Made by a program: the position numbers and the translations under genes
Notes under the pieces: generated by a model
The model's input: the letters and a program-made list of their open reading frames with translations, nothing else
What the model was told of the DNA's origin: nothing
Database searches by the model: none
Shown here: positions 59,008 through 64,000 of the stretch, piece after piece
How the letters are laid out: each line of letters opens with the position of its first letter
Position numbering within the stretch: the stretch's first letter is position 1
NCBI GenBank assembly: GCA_016787265.1
Contig: JAEUVF010000017.1
Location: forward strand, 1 to 64,000
Source of the DNA: Flavipsychrobacter sp.
GTDB taxonomy: Bacteria > Bacteroidota > Bacteroidia > Chitinophagales > Chitinophagaceae
Direction of reading: 5' to 3'
DNA length: 64,000 bases

Positions 59008-61119
59008 TTAAAATGCTTTCCGTTCTGTTTTTTTCCAGAAGACTTCCGGAACCGGCTTGTTCAGCAGGTGTTTGTAGAAGAAACTGGCATTCTCCGAAAC
59101 CAGGTGCTCCCGCTTTGCTCGAACATTGGCACCAATTCCGTGCCGCTCATTCGGATAGATCATCATTTCGAATGGTTTGCCCAGGTCCTGCAGTTTGTTG
59201 ATCAGCTGTACGCTGTTTTGCATGTGTACGTTATCATCGGTTGTACCATGCACAATGCGAAGGGTACCTTTCAAACGATCTGCATAAGTCATCACGGAAG
59301 TGGCTTTATATCCTTCCGGATTTTCTGCCGGGGTATCCATGAATCGCTCTGTATAGTGGGTATCATAGAGCGACCAGTCTGTTACAGATGCATTCGCAAT
59401 ACCGTGCGTGAAATAATCCGAACCATATGTGAGGGCCATGGCTGTCATATAGCCACCAAAACTTCCTCCTGTTATTCCGATACGATCACCTGCAATCCAG
59501 GGCTGTTTGCGTAACCAGCTGGCAGCACTCATATAGTCTTCAATTTCGTATTTACCCAACTGACGGTGAATGAAGTTCATTCCTTTTTTACCAAAATGGC
59601 CACTGCTGCGGTTATCGATGGCAACCTGTACAAGTCCCTCCTGCGCCCACCAGATTTCGGTTGCGCTTGAACGATAGGTGTCATAAACCGTTCCGGCATT
59701 CGGGCCGCCATAAATATTAATGATGACAGGGTATTTTTTCGCTGGGTCAAAACCGATCGGATAGGTAATCAATACAGGCAGATCAAACAAACCATCCGCT
59801 GATTTCACACGAACCAATTCTCTTTTCGGTTGTGCATAATTGTCTGCATCTTTCCCTTTGGCTGTACCCAGTTCACGGATGATCTTTCCCTTCATATCTG
59901 CCAGCACCATCGTTGGTGGGGTTTGCAGGTTGGAATAGGTAGTGATATAGTATTTGTTATCAGGGGAAATGTTCATGCCGCGGAACGTATACTCTCCAAA
60001 AGAATGCCGCTGCATATTTTTGCCATCCATGCCTACACTGTACAGGTCCGTACGTGCGCTGTTTTCTTTCCGTGCATCAAAATAAATGCGTTTGGCCTTT
60101 TCATCAATTTTGTGAATCGCGCCAACGGTAAATTCTCCTGCGGTAAGCGTTGCCAGTCTTTTACCAGCCATGTCGTGCAGGTACAAATGTTTCCAGCCAC
60201 TTAGATCGCTGCGCAGGATAAATCCTTTACCTGAAGGCAGGAATTCAAAACGGTCGGTATCATCCAGATCGATCCATGTTTTCTGAGTCTCTTCATACAC
60301 GAGTGATTTGTTTCCTGAATTCAAATCCACCTTATAAACTTTCAGCTGATCCTGTCCACGATTCATCCAGGAGATCCAAAGTTCTCCGCCCGGAGTCCAT
60401 ACCGGTGTACCAAAATACTGATCGTTTTTCTCATTGAAATCCGCCCAGGTGGTAGCGCCTGTTTCAATATTGACAATACCAATCCTAACATCGGGATTTT
60501 TATCACCTGGTTTTGGATAGCGATTGTTTTCCAGGTACCCGTGCTGGCCATCAGCAACATAAATTGGAAAAATGGGCATACCACTTTCATCAAAACGCAT
60601 AAAAGCAAGATGTTTGCCATCTTCGCTCCACCAGAAAGCTTTGTACCGTGAAGCACGACCCAGAATTTCCTCGAAATAGATCCAGGAAGCATAACCATTC
60701 AATACGGAATCATTTCCATCTTTGGTCAGTTGAATTTCTTTTTTGGTAGCAATCTCCTGGATATACAGGTTGTTGTCCTTTTTGGTGTAGGCAAAATACT
60801 TGCCATCAGGTGAACTTGTTTGATTACGGGCACCCATAACCGCAATGGCCGGAACTGCCGGAGCAGCCTGCTCAGCAGGAGCGGGAGTATACGCTTCTGC
60901 GGCACCACTGATTGCATTAACCTTTACAGTTTTGCGAACATTGTTTTCTGAACGTGTTTCCAGGTAATGTTTTCCATCGAGCCATTTACTAACCATTGGA
61001 AGAGGCTGCACCATATTGGTAGGCGCCCCTTTGAATGCCTGCTCATAACTTACGGGTTGCTGCGCCTGAACCAGACTCCATCCACCCAGAAGGCATAAGG
61101 CAAGGAAAAATTGTCTCAT
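59008..61119 (-). CDS. S9-family (DPP IV-like) prolyl oligopeptidase
   Basis: A 703-residue secreted peptidase. The signal peptide (residues 1-19, ending VQA) is followed by an eight-bladed propeller (DPPIV_N; about 60-450) and an alpha/beta hydrolase domain. The catalytic triad is Ser553 (GGSFGGYM), Asp628 (HGTTDDNVH) and His660 (NERHGIG). It removes N-terminal dipeptides, typically after proline. It follows the ABC exporter gene by 25 bp. Confidence 0.92.
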   Translation of the reverse strand: MRQFFLALCLLGGWSLVQAQQPVSYEQAFKGAPTNMVQPLPMVSKWLDGKHYLETRSENNVRKTVKVNAISGAAEAYTPAPAEQAAPAVPAIAVMGARNQTSSPDGKYFAYTKKDNNLYIQEIATKKEIQLTKDGNDSVLNGYASWIYFEEILGRASRYKAFWWSEDGKHLAFMRFDESGMPIFPIYVADGQHGYLENNRYPKPGDKNPDVRIGIVNIETGATTWADFNEKNDQYFGTPVWTPGGELWISWMNRGQDQLKVYKVDLNSGNKSLVYEETQKTWIDLDDTDRFEFLPSGKGFILRSDLSGWKHLYLHDMAGKRLATLTAGEFTVGAIHKIDEKAKRIYFDARKENSARTDLYSVGMDGKNMQRHSFGEYTFRGMNISPDNKYYITTYSNLQTPPTMVLADMKGKIIRELGTAKGKDADNYAQPKRELVRVKSADGLFDLPVLITYPIGFDPAKKYPVIINIYGGPNAGTVYDTYRSSATEIWWAQEGLVQVAIDNRSSGHFGKKGMNFIHRQLGKYEIEDYMSAASWLRKQPWIAGDRIGITGGSFGGYMTAMALTYGSDYFTHGIANASVTDWSLYDTHYTERFMDTPAENPEGYKATSVMTYADRLKGTLRIVHGTTDDNVHMQNSVQLINKLQDLGKPFEMMIYPNERHGIGANVRAKREHLVSENASFFYKHLLNKPVPEVFWKKTERKAF

Positions 61120-61144
61120 GTGATTTTATTTGTATGATTCAAAT

Positions 61145-62965
61145 TTATTTGACCTCCTGCATATCCACCAACCGCTTATAAAATCCCTGTTGGGATAAGA
61201 GACTTTCGTGGTTGCCTCTTTCTACGATTCGGCCTTTCTGCAAAACGATGATCTCATCCGCATGGCGGATGGTGCTCAGGCGGTGGGCGATTACAATGCT
61301 GGTGCGATGCTGCATCATATTATCAATCGCGTCCTGTACCAGGCGTTCACTCTCTGTATCAAGGGAGCTGGTAGCTTCATCAAGGATAAGAATGGGCGGG
61401 TTCTTCAACACTGCACGGGCAATGGTGAGTCGCTGCCGTTCACCGCCACTGAGTTTGCTGCCTCGATCCCCAATATTGGTTTCATATCCGGCTTCCTTCT
61501 GCATGATAAAGCTATGCGCATTGGCAACTTTTGCGGACTGTTCAATTGCCTGCTGGTCCGCATCCGGCATGCCTAAAGCTATATTGGCGGAGATAGTATC
61601 ATTAAAAAGAATTGGTTCCTGGGTTACGATGCTGAGTTGATCGCGTATGGATGACAGTGAGTATTCTTTAATGTTGACACCATCAATCAGAATCTCTCCT
61701 TTAGTCACATCGTGAAAGCGGGGTACAAGGTCAGCAAGGGTGGATTTCCCGGATCCGGATGAACCGACCAGCGCAATGGTTTTCCCTTTTTCAATCACGA
61801 GATTGATATCTTCCAGTATAGTTGTTTCTTCATAGGCAAAGGAGACATTGCGGAACTCAATGCTATGGTTAAACGAAGTCAGCGTTTTGGGTGCCCTGGC
61901 TTCTTCCACTTTCACTGGTGCATTGATTACTTCTTCAATACGCTCAATGGCAGCGGTTCCTCTTTGCACATTATAAAATGCATTGGAGAAAGCTTTTGAA
62001 GGATTGATGATCTGTGTAAAGAAAACGATATACGTGATGAATCCTGCGGCATCCAGTCCGGCTTTATTATTCAGGACCAGTTGTCCGCCAAACCAAAGGA
62101 TCGCACACAATACCAGCACACCCAGGAACTCCGACATGGGAGAAGCCAGATCGCGGCGGAAATTCATGGTATTACGGATATGGTTCAGGTGTTTGTTGAT
62201 GCTTCCAAATTTACCGGAGATCAGTTTCTCCGCATTGAAGGCTTTTAATACACGCATGCCTCCCAGGGTTTCATCCAGTACAGATAACAGCAATCCCTGT
62301 TGTACCTGGGCCTGGTTGGATTGCTTTTTCAAGGTTCGGCTCACCCGACCGATCACAAAACCCATCACCGGTAATAATACTACCAGGAATAAGGACAATT
62401 GCGGACTCAGGAAGATGAGCGAGCTGATAATCAGGATCAACGTAAGGGGTTCCTTCACCAGCACTTCCATTGCTCCGATAATACTCCATTCCACTTCGTT
62501 GACATCATTGCTCATGCGGCTGATGATATCCCCTTTACGCTGTTCGGTAAAATAGCCGATGGGCAGACTCAGGATCTTGGAATAAAGTTCTCCGCGGAGT
62601 TTGGTCATCACATGGTTGCGCATAGGCGTGAGCATGCGAAGTCCGAGGTAAAGAAAAAGGTTCTTGAAAAAGATGGAAACGATTACCGTAATACAGATGG
62701 CAGCCAGGGCGGCAACCGGACCATTCTGATTAATCAGTTCGCTGAGCTGGTATTTCAGCTGGTCGAGTACCGAGGAGGCAGTCCATTCAAAAACCGGCTT
62801 ATCGATCATGAGTTTTTCCAGTCCGAACAGCAATTGCAGGAAAGGTGCCAGCATTGCCAGGGAAACCAGGGAAAAAACGATGGAGAGCAGGTTGAACAGA
62901 AAATAGAGCGCAATATTGGCTTTTTTTTCTGCGAGGTATTTAAATACGAGCGAAAATTTCTTCAT
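61145..62965 (-). CDS. MsbA-like ABC exporter (fused permease and ATPase)
   Basis: A 606-residue half-transporter. Six transmembrane helices occupy about residues 15-320, with YFTEQRKGDIISRMSNDVNEVE in the coupling region. The ATPase has Walker A GSSGSGKST near 393, the signature LSGGERQR near 498 and Walker B LILDEATSSLD near 520. The layout fits lipid A or lipid flippase MsbA-type exporters; the substrate is not proven. Confidence 0.88.
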   Translation of the reverse strand: MKKFSLVFKYLAEKKANIALYFLFNLLSIVFSLVSLAMLAPFLQLLFGLEKLMIDKPVFEWTASSVLDQLKYQLSELINQNGPVAALAAICITVIVSIFFKNLFLYLGLRMLTPMRNHVMTKLRGELYSKILSLPIGYFTEQRKGDIISRMSNDVNEVEWSIIGAMEVLVKEPLTLILIISSLIFLSPQLSLFLVVLLPVMGFVIGRVSRTLKKQSNQAQVQQGLLLSVLDETLGGMRVLKAFNAEKLISGKFGSINKHLNHIRNTMNFRRDLASPMSEFLGVLVLCAILWFGGQLVLNNKAGLDAAGFITYIVFFTQIINPSKAFSNAFYNVQRGTAAIERIEEVINAPVKVEEARAPKTLTSFNHSIEFRNVSFAYEETTILEDINLVIEKGKTIALVGSSGSGKSTLADLVPRFHDVTKGEILIDGVNIKEYSLSSIRDQLSIVTQEPILFNDTISANIALGMPDADQQAIEQSAKVANAHSFIMQKEAGYETNIGDRGSKLSGGERQRLTIARAVLKNPPILILDEATSSLDTESERLVQDAIDNMMQHRTSIVIAHRLSTIRHADEIIVLQKGRIVERGNHESLLSQQGFYKRLVDMQEVK

Positions 62966-63060
62966 TCTACCAATTAACTAGAAACTGCAAACCTACGGCA
63001 ATTTAGGGTGGGGCAGCTCCCGAATTCTTTGTTTCTTTGCAGTAACCAAGCAAATACCCC

Positions 63061-63423
63061 ATGCAAAAGGAGACAAAACGACAGAAGCAGGTAGCAGGTG
63101 AAATTCAGGGGGTGCTGAACCAGGTGTTTCAGCACCTGGGCCTTACCATGATAGATGGCGGCATGGTATCTATTTCATCCGTTAAAATGACGCCAGACTT
63201 ACTGGAGGCACGTATTTATATCAGCCTTTTTAAAGTAGCCGATCCAAAGGCTGCGATGAAAAAACTGGAGGATCGTGCCTGGGAAATCAAAAAAGAACTG
63301 GCGGCCGCCATTAAAAACCAGGTTCGCCGGATCCCGGAACTTCAATTTTATCTTGATGATACGCTGGATTATGTATTCAAGATGGAAGAAGTATTTGAAA
63401 AAATAAAGAAAGAAGAAAAGTAA
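63061..63423 (+). CDS. rbfA: 30S ribosome-binding factor RbfA
   Basis: A 120-residue KH-fold protein: KRQKQVAGEIQGVLNQVF at the start, ISSVKMTPDLLEARIYISLF near 40 and VRRIPELQFYLDDTLDY near 97. It helps mature the 5' end of 16S rRNA in the small subunit. It is divergent from the ABC exporter and probably co-transcribed with the following permease gene, 10 bp downstream. Confidence 0.93.
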   Translation: MQKETKRQKQVAGEIQGVLNQVFQHLGLTMIDGGMVSISSVKMTPDLLEARIYISLFKVADPKAAMKKLEDRAWEIKKELAAAIKNQVRRIPELQFYLDDTLDYVFKMEEVFEKIKKEEK

Positions 63424-63433
63424 ACCCGACTCC

Positions 63434-64000
63434 TTGAATTTTCTATTCGCCTGGCGCTATTTCAAATCAAAAAAATCCACCAATGCCATTAATATCATTG
63501 CCTGGGTAAGCGTTGTGGCAGTGGTAGTAGGTACTGCCTCTCTTATCGTGGTATTAAGTGTTTTCAATGGGTTTGAGGACCTGGTAAAATCGCTGTATGC
63601 CACTTTTTACACGGAATTAAAGATTGTGCCGGCAGAGGGCAAGCTTCTCAGGCTGACCCCGGAGCAGGAAGCTGCTATGGCACGCATTCCCGGTATCAAA
63701 GCCTGGTCGAAAGTGGTGGAGGAAAAAGCACTGGTCCAGAACGGAGAAGCGCAAACCATTGTTTATCTGAAAGGGGTAGACAGTCAGTATACGAAGGTTA
63801 CCACCATGGCCGACTATGTGAAAGTGGGTGAGTTTGACCTGGGTACAGCAGACCAGCCCCGGGCTATTCTGGGTGTTGGAGTGGAATCCGCACTTGGTTT
63901 GTGGAGCGACCGTGAACTATTGCCTGTTACCGCCTACCTGCCCAAACGTGGAGCTGGTATCAATGTTTCCGACCCGATGTCAGCGCTGATTGCAGAAAAC
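63434..64000 (+). CDS. LolC/LolE-FtsX-type ABC transporter permease, partial at the window edge
   Basis: The frame starts at a TTG at 63434 and remains open to the window end (189 codons). The N-terminus NFLFAWRYFKSKKSTNAIN and the helix IIAWVSVVAVVVGTASLIVV followed by LSVFNGFEDLV are typical of lipoprotein-releasing LolC/E permeases. A MacB-like periplasmic domain begins after that. The start is TTG because no ATG or GTG lies between the rbfA stop and this block. Confidence 0.85.
   Translation, partial: MNFLFAWRYFKSKKSTNAINIIAWVSVVAVVVGTASLIVVLSVFNGFEDLVKSLYATFYTELKIVPAEGKLLRLTPEQEAAMARIPGIKAWSKVVEEKALVQNGEAQTIVYLKGVDSQYTKVTTMADYVKVGEFDLGTADQPRAILGVGVESALGLWSDRELLPVTAYLPKRGAGINVSDPMSALIAEN

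Overview
The window looks like chromosomal DNA of a Bacteroidota bacterium, most probably a Chitinophagaceae-type organism. The signs are two large secreted proteins with gliding-motility/type IX secretion (CHU_C) C-termini, TonB-dependent receptors, a LytTR two-component pair, a MoaC-MoaB fusion and a DksA-like protein with degenerate zinc ligands. The family-level placement is inferred from gene style, not from a marker-gene comparison.

Left part (about 1-19,200): a compact, one-directional cluster for aerobic carbon monoxide oxidation that also carries its own cofactor factory. coxM-coxS-coxL encode the FAD, 2Fe-2S and molybdenum-copper subunits of a CO dehydrogenase. CoxL has the form I active-site loop AYRCSFR. 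A hairpin follows, then coxG, coxD (MoxR ATPase), coxE (VWA), an XdhC protein fused to a YHS metal-binding domain, a second XdhC protein (CoxI-like) and a MocA-like cytidylyltransferase. The strand continues with moaA, a TonB-dependent receptor, moeA, a TSUP permease, moaD, a MoeB-rhodanese, moaE and a moaCB fusion, mostly overlapping or separated by a few bases. The cluster is bordered on the left by what look like IS21-type terminal repeats. On the right it is bordered by the decayed remains of a mobile mystery protein A/B pair whose 5' end was cut off exactly at the moaCB stop. A perfect TGTGA-N6-TCACA (Crp/Fnr-type) palindrome lies upstream.

Middle part (about 19,300-26,340): an outer-membrane beta-barrel protein, a lipoprotein, a large type IX-secreted protein, a DUF4038 glycoside hydrolase gene interrupted by an in-frame stop, and an M20 peptidase gene with an in-frame stop just before its conserved C-terminus.

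Heme block (about 26,340-37,150): a complete C5 protoheme pathway. hemA-C-D-E-F-B-yciI-hemL form a minus-strand operon. Divergent hemH and a HemJ-like gene follow, then a convergent hemN. A FecA-like TonB receptor sits next to it, with tandem direct repeats in its promoter region.

Right part (about 39,600-64,000): a four-gene membrane/methyltransferase operon, a LytS/LytR-like pair, a vanadium-haloperoxidase-like phosphatase, PaiB, a TPR protein, an OmpA-family protein, a second type IX-secreted protein, ileS, a histone-H1-tailed DksA-like protein, a Gfo/Idh oxidoreductase, an S9 peptidase, an MsbA-like ABC exporter, rbfA and the start of a LolE/FtsX-type permease. Purine-rich heptanucleotide tracts (GTGARAN / GGAGACN / GGAGGAA types) are scattered here. 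They tend to begin right over stop codons, are twice followed by an identical intrinsic terminator, and have also inserted into the reading frames of hemN and ileS.
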